Assembly: GCA_035557475.1 (NCBI GenBank)
Contig: DATMDV010000182.1
Location: 1-7,608, forward strand
Origin: JALOLG01 sp035557475
GTDB lineage: Bacteria > Actinomycetota > Acidimicrobiia > Acidimicrobiales > Ilumatobacteraceae
DNA length: 7,608 bases
Direction: 5' to 3'
Part shown: piece by piece, positions 1 to 6,484 of the stretch
How positions within the stretch are numbered: the first letter of the stretch is position 1
How the letters are laid out: each line of letters begins with the position of its first letter
Position numbers and translations under genes: made by a program
The notes under the pieces: model-generated
The model's database searches: none
The model's input: only the letters and a program-made list of their open reading frames with translations
Told to the model about the DNA's origin: nothing

Positions 1-1762
1 GGACACGGCCGTCCGTCGTCATCTGAGCCTCGCTGACGGTCACGTGTTGTCCGACCGCCCCGAGTCCGAACTGGTTGGTGCCGACGGCCGCCGCCCGGTT
101 CCAGCGATCGGCACCGGTGGCAGCATCGATCGCGCGGACTGTCGCACCGTCACCGACGAGAACGAGTCCGTCTCCAACGGTGACGCGCCGGTAGTCGTCA
201 GTGGTGCCGAGCGGCACGACCCACCGCAGGGCTCCCGACGACAGGTCGTACGCGTGCAGGCGTCCCTGGGTCGTGTACCACGAACACCCCACGTCGCAGG
301 TTCCGATGAGCTCGACGGCGTAGACCGTGGTCGGGTCCGAAGCCCGGATGATCAGCTGGCTCTCAGGTCGACCGGTCGGCACCACGACGTGCTCCCACAA
401 CGTCGTCGCCCCGTGCCGCGCGTGCATCACGGTTTCGGTTGCGCTGCCAGCGCCGCGCCACGACAGGTTGACGGTGATGCTGCCTTGCCGGATGGATGAC
501 AGCACACCGAAGCTCGTGTCCTTGCCGAGGACGTCGTTGAGCGTCACGCCGTTGTGGATGTCTGCCTGGCCGATCGTCCGTCGTGTGCTGGACGCTGACG
601 ACGCAAGGTTCGCTGGCGAGCGGGTGTCGACGAGCCGAACAGGGGTGAGCGATCGGATTCCAGACCCGCCGGCTGCCGTGGCCTGGAGGTCGACGACGAC
701 ATCCGTCTCAGCCGAACTCTGGATGCACACGTGCCCGTCGCTCGACGGTTTGGCGAGCACAGCTGCAGCCGAGTCGGCACCGGGAACGAAGTTGACCGAC
801 GACGTGGTCGGAACCGCGGCGTCGCACGGGTAGACGGTCAGGAACCCGGCTGCTGACTGTCGCGTCGAGGTGACGTTCAGCATCGTCGAGACGTTGCCGT
901 CCGTGGCAACCCCAACGACGAGCGGTGCGTCCGTTCCGACCCGGGTGCCGTGTCGCGTGTCGACGAGCCGGGTCGGCGGGACGACGCTGATCGCGTCGGA
1001 CCGCTCGATCCACGCCGACACGTCGATGATCACGTGTGTCGGAGCCGATGACTCCACGCAGACAGCACCGTCCGCGTCGAGCGACAACACGGCGAGGTTG
1101 GCGACATCGACACCGGCGCGGAAGTTGACGTTGGACGTTCCCTGGTCGCCGACGTCGCACGGGAACACGGTGAGGAACCCAGCGTCGACTGCGGCGGTCG
1201 CGGTGATGTTGGCGATCACTCCAGAGGCCTGTTGCGGGATCGTTCCACCCACGACCTGCAGGCGGACGCGCTCTCCCGGGCCGATGGGCGCCTGTCGCGT
1301 CCCAACTCCAGATCGGGTATCGAGGGATCGAACCGGGCGGACCGGGTGCGCGTCCGCGTCGGTCGAGATCCAGCCGGTGACGTCGACGATGACCTGCATC
1401 GGCATACTGCGGTACACGCAGATCATGCCGTCGGATGCGATCGGTATCACGGCCGTGTTGGGCACGGCGTTGGCCGAGATGTTCAAGTTCGATGTGTCCG
1501 GCAGGCCGGCCGCGCATTCGAACACCGTCAGAAAACCTGCAGCCGACGGGTCGACCGCGGTCACGGTTGCGACGACGGCGCTCACACCGCTCACTGGAAT
1601 CCCGCCGCGGCCGAGTGTCGGCACGAACAGCACGTCATCGGATCCTGCTGCGGCTGCTTGCCCGTGGGGTGCAGCGATGAGGAATCCCGCAACGGCGGTC
1701 ACGACCGCGATCGCCGCGATGCGGCGGTGACGCGGTGAACGGGCGCCGGACGAATGTTTCAT
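1..1762 (-). CDS. Secreted DTR-module protein with C-terminal PQQ-like beta-propeller (3' end outside window)
   Basis: The frame is open from ATG at 1762 to base 1, giving 587 residues with no stop, so the C-terminus is missing. Residues 1-39 form a signal peptide: basic RHRR, a hydrophobic run, and an Ala-rich cleavage region (QAAAAG). Three diverged modules follow. Module 1 (about 45-134) lacks the usual DTR head. Module 2 (139-252) contains RSLDTR, GFLTVFPC and VIIDVSAW. Module 3 (258-361) contains TRLVDTR, GFLTVYPC and VVVDL. Each has a Cys pair 32-33 residues apart (83/115, 202/235, 313/346). A lone head (LTPVRLVDTR, about 372-381) leads into an unassigned stretch (about 383-495). From about 498, GRLHAYDLSSGALRW and VRAIDAATGADRW are typical PQQ-like (WD40-like) propeller strands. 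An AGGAG lies 7 bases before the ATG, and the gene starts 15 bases after the CAP gene, so it is probably last or later in that operon. An extracellular location is inferred; substrate and function are unknown. Confidence 0.88.
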   Translation of the reverse strand, partial: MKHSSGARSPRHRRIAAIAVVTAVAGFLIAAPHGQAAAAGSDDVLFVPTLGRGGIPVSGVSAVVATVTAVDPSAAGFLTVFECAAGLPDTSNLNISANAVPNTAVIPIASDGMICVYRSMPMQVIVDVTGWISTDADAHPVRPVRSLDTRSGVGTRQAPIGPGERVRLQVVGGTIPQQASGVIANITATAAVDAGFLTVFPCDVGDQGTSNVNFRAGVDVANLAVLSLDADGAVCVESSAPTHVIIDVSAWIERSDAISVVPPTRLVDTRHGTRVGTDAPLVVGVATDGNVSTMLNVTSTRQSAAGFLTVYPCDAAVPTTSSVNFVPGADSAAAVLAKPSSDGHVCIQSSAETDVVVDLQATAAGGSGIRSLTPVRLVDTRSPANLASSASSTRRTIGQADIHNGVTLNDVLGKDTSFGVLSSIRQGSITVNLSWRGAGSATETVMHARHGATTLWEHVVVPTGRPESQLIIRASDPTTVYAVELIGTCDVGCSWYTTQGRLHAYDLSSGALRWVVPLGTTDDYRRVTVGDGLVLVGDGATVRAIDAATGADRWNRAAAVGTNQFGLGAVGQHVTVSEAQMTTDGRV

Positions 1763-1769
1763 GAGAGTG

Positions 1770-1774
1770 CTCCT
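1770..1774 (-). promoter_or_regulatory. Shine-Dalgarno of the third operon gene
   Basis: Read on the minus strand, AGGAG is followed by seven bases and then ATG at 1762. This is an almost ideal ribosome binding site in the 15-base gap after the CAP gene's TGA. It fixes the start of the propeller protein and supports independent translation within a shared transcript. Confidence 0.8.
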
Positions 1775-1777
1775 ACG

Positions 1778-3799
1778 TCATTCGAGGGTGTAGCCGGCGA
1801 CGTCGACGATGACGTGGGCTGCGGCTTCGGCGTGGATGCAGACGCGACCGGACGGATCGAGTCGGACCGTCGCGAGGTTGGGTACCGACTGGTTGGCGAC
1901 GTAGTTGACGTTGGACACGACCGGCAGCGGCGAATCGCAGGGCCAGACGGTCAAGAAGCCGGTGGCGACCGGTTCGGTGGCGGTCACGTTCATGGTGACG
2001 CTGGTCGCGCCGAACGGGACGCCGCCCTGCCCGGCGACCTGCACGACCAGCGGTTGATCGCGTTCGACCCGCACGCCCGCGTTCCTCGTGTCGGCAATTC
2101 GCGCCGGCGTGAGCGGCGCGAACTGCCGGCCCTCGGGGTGGGTGTAGCCGGCGACGTCGACGATGACGTGGGCTGCGGCTTCGGCGTGGATGCAGACGCG
2201 ACCGGACGGATCGAGTCGGACCGTCGCAAGGTTGGGTACCGACTGGTTGGCGACGTAGTTGACGTTGGACACGACCGGCAGCGGCGAATCGCAGGGCCAG
2301 ACGGTCAAGAAGCCGGTGGCGACCGGTTCGGTGGCGGTCACGTTCATCGTGACGCTGGTCGCGCCGAACGGGACGCCGCCCTGCCCGGCGACCTGCACTA
2401 CCAGCGGTTGATCGCGTTCGACCCGCACGCCCGCGTTCCTCGTATCGGCAATCCGCGCCGGCGTGAGCGGGACGTATCCCTGTCCTTGAGCTGAGTAGTA
2501 CCCGGCGATGTCGACAAGGAGATCCGCTCGCGACGTCGACGTCACACAGATATCGCCAGTACGGCTCAACGGCACGGCGACGAGGTTTGCTCTCGTCTCC
2601 CCCTGCGCGAAGTTCAGGCTCGACGTCGGCGTACCGCTCTGGAACTCGCAATCAGTGACGCTGACGAAACCGGCCGATGCTGGATCGACGACCGTGACGT
2701 TGGCGACGATGGCGGTGGCCGTCGCGGGCAACGCACCGAGCGTCCGGACGTTGATCGACGTCCGGACGTGAGGCATGATCCCGGCCAGCCCGAGATCGGA
2801 CCGTGTGTCGACGAGCCTGTGTGGTGTCAGCGAGTTCAGCGACCCGATCGTCGTGTCGAGCAGTCGCACGACGTAGGCGTACGTCGTCGTTGGCGTGCGC
2901 ACCTCGACACTGAAGTCAGTCGAGCCGGACGAGGTGAGCTGCCGGCGGGCGCCGATTCGCTGGTCGGAAGGAACGAACACGATTCGATCGGACGATCGGG
3001 CTTCCACCACGGTGGGGACGACGCTGCCGCCGGCGTCGCGCACCGTCACCTCGGCCGCGGACATGTCGATGCCGTGCGTCATCACTGACCAACGTGGCGG
3101 CACCAGTGATGTCGGGATGTACCCGGCGGGCGGCCAGGCGATGATGCCCCTCGGGTCGCGAACCGACCACTGCGAATGGTCGGTCGTCGTCACCCACAGG
3201 GCCTGCGAGTTGTTCGTCGAGCCGATGCCCATGCGCTGCGTCCCCGGACGCAGGATCCACCAGCGGTGGCCCACCATCGTGTTGTTCGACCCTGGATCGA
3301 CCATGTAGCCATCGATCGCACCGACCCCACTCAGGCCGAGGTACAGGTTCGAGCTCGCGGCGCCGGTGGCCGCCTGCGCCGAGTAACAACGCCAAGTCGG
3401 CGGCGGAGAGTGGCTGAGAGCGGAGTTCACGCTCATCAACATCGCGGCTGCCTGTGCTGGCGCTGAAAGCGCGGGGTCGTCGCGGACCGACGCGTCGACG
3501 CCCGCCAGTGACCGGTAGGCGTTGATTCGCTCGATGCTCTGTTGGATGAGATCGGGACCAACGGATCCTGGATCGCAGTTCTCGGTCGAACCCGTCCACC
3601 CGACGGAGGGGTCGACGCGGCGCCACACCGCGTCATACAGCTGACGAACCTCACCAGCGCTGCCGGTGTCGACCCACTCCGCCTCGACGGGCGACGCGAA
3701 CGCGACCGCGACGCCACACGCCAATCCGATCGAGCACACGAACGCGGCAGCGCGCTTCGCTCTGCCACGTTCCACGTTTGGTTGAGTGGCCCGTGTCAC
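1778..3799 (-). CDS. Secreted CAP/SCP-domain protein with three C-terminal DTR modules
   Basis: The protein has 673 residues from GTG at 3799. Residues 1-40 are a signal peptide (RGRAKR, hydrophobic core, cleavage after SPVEA). Residues about 84-203 are a CAP (SCP/PR-1-like) domain: INAYRSLAGV, NSALSHSPPP with the His near 130, CYSAQA, and VGHRWWILRPGTQRMGIG with the His near 178. This resembles bacterial CAP proteins. A beta-rich segment follows (about 205-318, with IIAWPPAGYIPTSLVPPRWS), as often seen after bacterial CAP domains. DTR modules occupy 324-435, 444-553 and 562-671; the last two are identical in protein. The chain ends two residues after the last module, with no sorting motif. 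A longer frame is open upstream to ATG 3955, but it would cover the end of the hydrolase gene and place about 52 polar residues before the signal peptide, so GTG 3799 is preferred. No good Shine-Dalgarno precedes it. CAP activity cannot be told from sequence. Confidence 0.9.
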   Translation of the reverse strand: MTRATQPNVERGRAKRAAAFVCSIGLACGVAVAFASPVEAEWVDTGSAGEVRQLYDAVWRRVDPSVGWTGSTENCDPGSVGPDLIQQSIERINAYRSLAGVDASVRDDPALSAPAQAAAMLMSVNSALSHSPPPTWRCYSAQAATGAASSNLYLGLSGVGAIDGYMVDPGSNNTMVGHRWWILRPGTQRMGIGSTNNSQALWVTTTDHSQWSVRDPRGIIAWPPAGYIPTSLVPPRWSVMTHGIDMSAAEVTVRDAGGSVVPTVVEARSSDRIVFVPSDQRIGARRQLTSSGSTDFSVEVRTPTTTYAYVVRLLDTTIGSLNSLTPHRLVDTRSDLGLAGIMPHVRTSINVRTLGALPATATAIVANVTVVDPASAGFVSVTDCEFQSGTPTSSLNFAQGETRANLVAVPLSRTGDICVTSTSRADLLVDIAGYYSAQGQGYVPLTPARIADTRNAGVRVERDQPLVVQVAGQGGVPFGATSVTMNVTATEPVATGFLTVWPCDSPLPVVSNVNYVANQSVPNLATVRLDPSGRVCIHAEAAAHVIVDVAGYTHPEGRQFAPLTPARIADTRNAGVRVERDQPLVVQVAGQGGVPFGATSVTMNVTATEPVATGFLTVWPCDSPLPVVSNVNYVANQSVPNLATVRLDPSGRVCIHAEAAAHVIVDVAGYTLE
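1786..2116. repeat. Tandem 331-bp direct repeat, copy A (last DTR module of the CAP gene)
   Basis: This copy matches 2140-2470 at a fixed offset of 354 bp (118 codons), with 326 of 331 bases identical by my alignment. The five differences (positions 1874, 1994, 2045, 2090, 2099) all fall at third codon positions and are synonymous. Both copies therefore encode the same 110 residues. The match stops at 2117 and at 1785, where the linkers differ. Confidence 0.95.
2140..2470. repeat. Tandem 331-bp direct repeat, copy B (middle DTR module of the CAP gene)
   Basis: Partner of 1786-2116. It encodes residues 444-553 of the CAP protein, followed by a short linker (HPEGRQFA) before the next copy. The first module of the same protein (residues 324-435, about 2495-2830) has the same plan but is strongly diverged. 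The duplication is therefore recent relative to that module, or the two copies are homogenised by gene conversion. Confidence 0.95.
3796..3799 (-). other. GTGA stop/start overlap coupling the hydrolase and CAP genes
   Basis: On the minus strand the bases GTGA contain the CAP gene's GTG (3799-3797) and the hydrolase gene's TGA (3798-3796). The sequence just upstream has no convincing Shine-Dalgarno. Re-initiation by ribosomes finishing the hydrolase is the simplest way to translate the CAP gene (inference). It also argues that the genes share a transcript. Confidence 0.75.
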
Positions 3800-6297
3800 A
3801 ACGTGAAACCGGTGATGTCGACGAGGAACTCCGACGGCGCGTAGGTGTACACGCAGACCTTGCCGTTGGCGCCAACCCGTGAGATCACGCTGTTCGGTGT
3901 GGTCTGGGCAGCGACGTAGTTGAGGTTGGACGCAGTCGGCAACGCCTCCCCGCACGGGAACACGGTCGCGAATCCCCAGCCCTGCGCGTCGACCGCAGTC
4001 ACGTTCATCACCACCGACGCCGCATCATCGGGCACACCGGCTCGACCCGCGACGTCCAACTCGAGGATCTGCCCAGCTGCCAACGGCCCGCTCCCAGCGA
4101 AGGCACCATCGATCGTCGACGAGCCAACACGCGTGTCCAACACACGAGCCGGAGCCGGCAGCGCGATGTAGTCGACGAGCTGCACGGGCAATACGAAGAT
4201 CGTCGTTTCGCCGAGCGCGCTCGTCGTCTCGACGAGGATGGTGTGCGTGCCGCCGCCCGCCGTACTCGGAACCTGCAGGGTCACGGAGATCGTTCCGTCG
4301 GCCCCGACCGTCCCGGAGGCGAGAAGCTGCGGATCCGAGTACACCCACGCCCTCCACTCGGCACCCGACTGGGCGTTCACGACCCGCACGCCGTACTCGC
4401 ACGTGGATGCCGCCCGTTCCAAGAGGCACTTCGCGATCGACCCGGAGCTCACCCCTGCGACCGCATCCCCGTCCGCAGGCTTTGACTCGACGCCGTCTTT
4501 GATGAACTCGATCTTGAGCGGTGGTCCCTGCACACTCGCCGGGCGAGTCCCAGTCGCATCCGGGTTGCGCGGCAAGGCGATGACGCCCGCGTCGAGGATC
4601 GCCTGGCCGTACGCGGCATGGCCCGCCGCGGTGGGATGTAGCGCGTTGTCGGTGTCTCCGCCGGTCAGCTGGGGCAGGTTGATGTACGCCGGACTTCCAC
4701 ACATTCCGTGGCTTTCACCTCCGCTCTCGTGAGCAGCAAGATCGAAGAATCGAATGCCTGCGGTCGCCGCGGCGCGCGAGATCGCGCCGTTCAATCGTGT
4801 GTTGAGGCCCTGGATCCATCCGACCTCGTCCTTCTCGATCTGTGAGTAGCCCGTGGCGCAGCTGAACCTCTTGCCGTTCGAGTAGTTCGACAGAAGTGTC
4901 GGATAGCCGATCGCGACGATCGTCGCGTGCGGTGCCCGAAGACGCAGCGCGATGTACGTGTCGACGAGGTCGTCCTCGAGCGCGTCGACGAGCCTGGCGA
5001 TCGGGTCAATGCCGAGTCCGGCCGAACTCAGCTTGCTCTGGCAGTCGGCCACAGCGAAGCAGTACGACCCGATCCCGCTGAACCCAACATCGTTCCCTCC
5101 GATGCCGATCGTGATGAGATCGGCGTTTGCCGGGACCGAATCGATCTGAGGACGGTCAGGTGTCGGTGTCAATGCCCACGCGCTCGACCACTGGAACTGG
5201 CCATTGCTGCGAACGTGTCGGATGTCGGCGCCGCCGCACGCGGCGAATGTGAAGTCGACCGGCTGCCCGCCGGCGTCCTCGAGCTCGAACAAGCGATTCG
5301 CGATCACGAACGGATACGCGGTGCCACTTCGGTAGCACGGGTCCTGAGCTTTGTCGGTGCGTTGATGCTGGGTACCGACGCCCGCAGAGTACGAATCGCC
5401 GAGTGCCGCGTACACGAATCGTCCGTCGGCGACACCTCCGCCCGACTGGTTGGGCGGGTTTGTTGGCAGTTCAAGGCTGGCGCTGCGGGCAAGGATGTAC
5501 GGAAACCCGACGGTGCCGTCGGCCGCGATATAGCTGCCGACGCCCTCCGCGATGGCGAGCGGCTGGAACGACGCAGGCCACGCGGCGAAGCCCTCGTGCA
5601 CCGAGCAGTTCCAGTTCGACAGCGAGATGTCGGTGAGTCCGTCGAGTGCTGGATGGTCGGCGACGATGTGCGCATCGTTGTGGCAGCCGACTCCGCTCAC
5701 GTTGAATCCGCCTGGTGCGAGCCCGTCGAGCATGGGCACCGGAGTCGTCGGAGCCGTGTCGTGGAAGTAGCAGCTCAACGACGTGTACATCCCCGTGCGG
5801 TTGACGTCCGCCACGGCGAACGCGATCGCCGATCGGGACAACTGCAGTCCGCCTTGTGCCTTGTGGAACACCGGATCGGTCCCGTCGATGATCACGTTGC
5901 CGTTCACGGCAGGTCCCCACACCAACGACGTGTTCGCGACCACCGCAGGTGGTGTGTTGCCGCAGGTCGGGTCGCCGAGCACGATCGCCCGATAGGTCGA
6001 GAACACCGACGTCGTGAACGTCGACCACGTCGCGGCGGACACGACCTCTGGTTCGAGCCCCAGCGCTCGCACTGCCTCGGCTTCGACGGACGTCCCACCG
6101 CCTGTCACGGTGGCGTCGAGGATCAAGACCTTGTTCGTCGGCACTGCACTCGCGGGCGCGCCCGAGAGGGGCATCGCAACACTCCCGAGTACTGCTCCGA
6201 CGAGAACGAGGACTCGCCATCGTCGGCCGGATCGAGCCAGCGTTGGCACGCCGCGCTGGACCATATCTCGACCAAGAAGTGCCGCCCGTGCCCGCAT
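3796..6297 (-). CDS. Secreted SGNH/GDSL-family hydrolase with N-terminal alpha/beta domain and C-terminal DTR module
   Basis: The protein has 833 residues. Residues 1-51 are a signal peptide (RSGRRWR, hydrophobic run, cleavage after APASA). Residues 53-272 form an alpha/beta domain (NKVLILDATVTGG, YRAIVLGDPTC, NVIIDGTDPVF, HPALDG) resembling glutamine-amidotransferase/ThuA-like folds; this assignment is tentative. Residues 294-575 are an SGNH hydrolase. Block I is ALGDSYSAG with nucleophile Ser302, a block II-like Gly is in AACGGADI, block III is GIGGNDVGF with Asn402, and block V is NALHPTAAGH with His554. Several cysteines (321, 354, 413, 419, 480, 533) suggest a disulfide-rich SEST-type secreted esterase. 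A beta-rich segment (593-707) precedes one DTR module (about 709-833) ending exactly at the C-terminus. ATG 6297 has GGGAG only three bases upstream; ATG 6264 is an alternative with a weaker site. It is probably the first gene of the operon. Hydrolysis of an ester or acetyl group is expected from the family; the substrate is unknown. Confidence 0.92.
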   Translation of the reverse strand: MRARAALLGRDMVQRGVPTLARSGRRWRVLVLVGAVLGSVAMPLSGAPASAVPTNKVLILDATVTGGGTSVEAEAVRALGLEPEVVSAATWSTFTTSVFSTYRAIVLGDPTCGNTPPAVVANTSLVWGPAVNGNVIIDGTDPVFHKAQGGLQLSRSAIAFAVADVNRTGMYTSLSCYFHDTAPTTPVPMLDGLAPGGFNVSGVGCHNDAHIVADHPALDGLTDISLSNWNCSVHEGFAAWPASFQPLAIAEGVGSYIAADGTVGFPYILARSASLELPTNPPNQSGGGVADGRFVYAALGDSYSAGVGTQHQRTDKAQDPCYRSGTAYPFVIANRLFELEDAGGQPVDFTFAACGGADIRHVRSNGQFQWSSAWALTPTPDRPQIDSVPANADLITIGIGGNDVGFSGIGSYCFAVADCQSKLSSAGLGIDPIARLVDALEDDLVDTYIALRLRAPHATIVAIGYPTLLSNYSNGKRFSCATGYSQIEKDEVGWIQGLNTRLNGAISRAAATAGIRFFDLAAHESGGESHGMCGSPAYINLPQLTGGDTDNALHPTAAGHAAYGQAILDAGVIALPRNPDATGTRPASVQGPPLKIEFIKDGVESKPADGDAVAGVSSGSIAKCLLERAASTCEYGVRVVNAQSGAEWRAWVYSDPQLLASGTVGADGTISVTLQVPSTAGGGTHTILVETTSALGETTIFVLPVQLVDYIALPAPARVLDTRVGSSTIDGAFAGSGPLAAGQILELDVAGRAGVPDDAASVVMNVTAVDAQGWGFATVFPCGEALPTASNLNYVAAQTTPNSVISRVGANGKVCVYTYAPSEFLVDITGFTL

Positions 6298-6300
6298 TGT

Positions 6301-6305
6301 CTCCC
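6301..6305 (-). promoter_or_regulatory. Possible Shine-Dalgarno of the hydrolase gene
   Basis: On the minus strand GGGAG is followed by ACA and then ATG at 6297. The motif is good but the three-base spacing is short, so the initiation site is not fully settled. The next in-frame ATG (6264) has only a GAGA-like site immediately before it. Confidence 0.5.
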
Positions 6306-6345
6306 GCCGTTTCTGCCGTCGATGACTCGACGCGCCCGCTGCCGA

Positions 6346-6375
6346 AACCTAGACCGCGCTCTGCGCCGGACGCAA
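6346..6375 (-). promoter_or_regulatory. Candidate sigma70-type promoter for the three-gene operon
   Basis: On the minus strand TTGCGT (6375-6370) and TAGGTT (6351-6346) are separated by 18 bases. TAGGTT is a good actinobacterial -10 hexamer; the -35 matches TTGACA only in TTG. The implied transcription start near 6339 would give a leader of roughly 40 bases before ATG 6297. Assigned by eye, with no experimental support. Confidence 0.35.
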
Positions 6376-6420
6376 AAATCGACCACGCAGCGCGACGCCA
6401 ACTTCAGCAGATCGTTCAGA

Positions 6421-6456
6421 CACCGAGCGCGTCACGCGGATTCGGCGCGCTCGGTG
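6421..6456. repeat. Perfect 11-bp inverted repeat between divergent genes
   Basis: CACCGAGCGCG (6421-6431) is the exact reverse complement of CGCGCTCGGTG (6446-6456), with a 14-base spacer. It lies about 46 bases upstream (minus-strand sense) of the candidate operon promoter and 28 bases before the TTG start of the rightward gene. No T-run follows on either strand, so it is not a typical intrinsic terminator. It could be an operator dyad or an RNA hairpin in the rightward leader. Confidence 0.7.
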
Positions 6457-6473
6457 GGCGCGCGACCGCGTGT

Positions 6474-6479
6474 GGGGAG
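6474..6479 (+). promoter_or_regulatory. Shine-Dalgarno deciding the TTG start of the small plus-strand gene
   Basis: GGGGAG is followed by five bases and then an in-frame TTG at 6485. The longer candidate start, GTG at 6470, would place this motif inside the gene and has no comparable site at the right distance. I therefore prefer the TTG. Confidence 0.5.
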
Positions 6480-6484
6480 ACTGT

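Noticed and set aside
870..1730. Plus-strand open frame opposite the propeller gene
   Set aside because: Rich in Thr, Ser and Ala without domain motifs. The minus-strand frame over the same bases carries three DTR modules and a signal peptide.
1786..2470. Tandem repeat considered as a CRISPR or mobile-element signature
   Set aside because: There are only two long copies, in frame within a coding sequence, with no short repeat-spacer pattern, terminal inverted repeats or transposase.
1754..2494. Plus-strand open frame with an internal repeat over the CAP gene's modules
   Set aside because: The repeat in its translation simply reflects the 331-bp DNA duplication. The minus-strand CAP frame explains the region, with the differences between copies at its third codon positions.
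3724..3799. Lipoprotein lipobox in the CAP signal peptide (GLAC)
   Set aside because: The residue at -3 is Gly, the hydrophobic core continues past the Cys, and a normal cleavage site (SPVEA) follows, so a type I signal peptide fits better.
3800..3955. Upstream extension of the CAP gene to ATG 3955
   Set aside because: It would overlap the hydrolase's C-terminal module by over 150 bases and put an Arg-rich non-signal stretch before a good signal peptide.
6421..6456. Inverted repeat considered as an intrinsic terminator
   Set aside because: No T-run follows on either strand, and it sits between gene starts rather than gene ends.
6376..6484. Promoter for the small plus-strand gene
   Set aside because: No pair of -35 and -10 hexamers at 16-18 base spacing stood out on the plus strand, so none is called.
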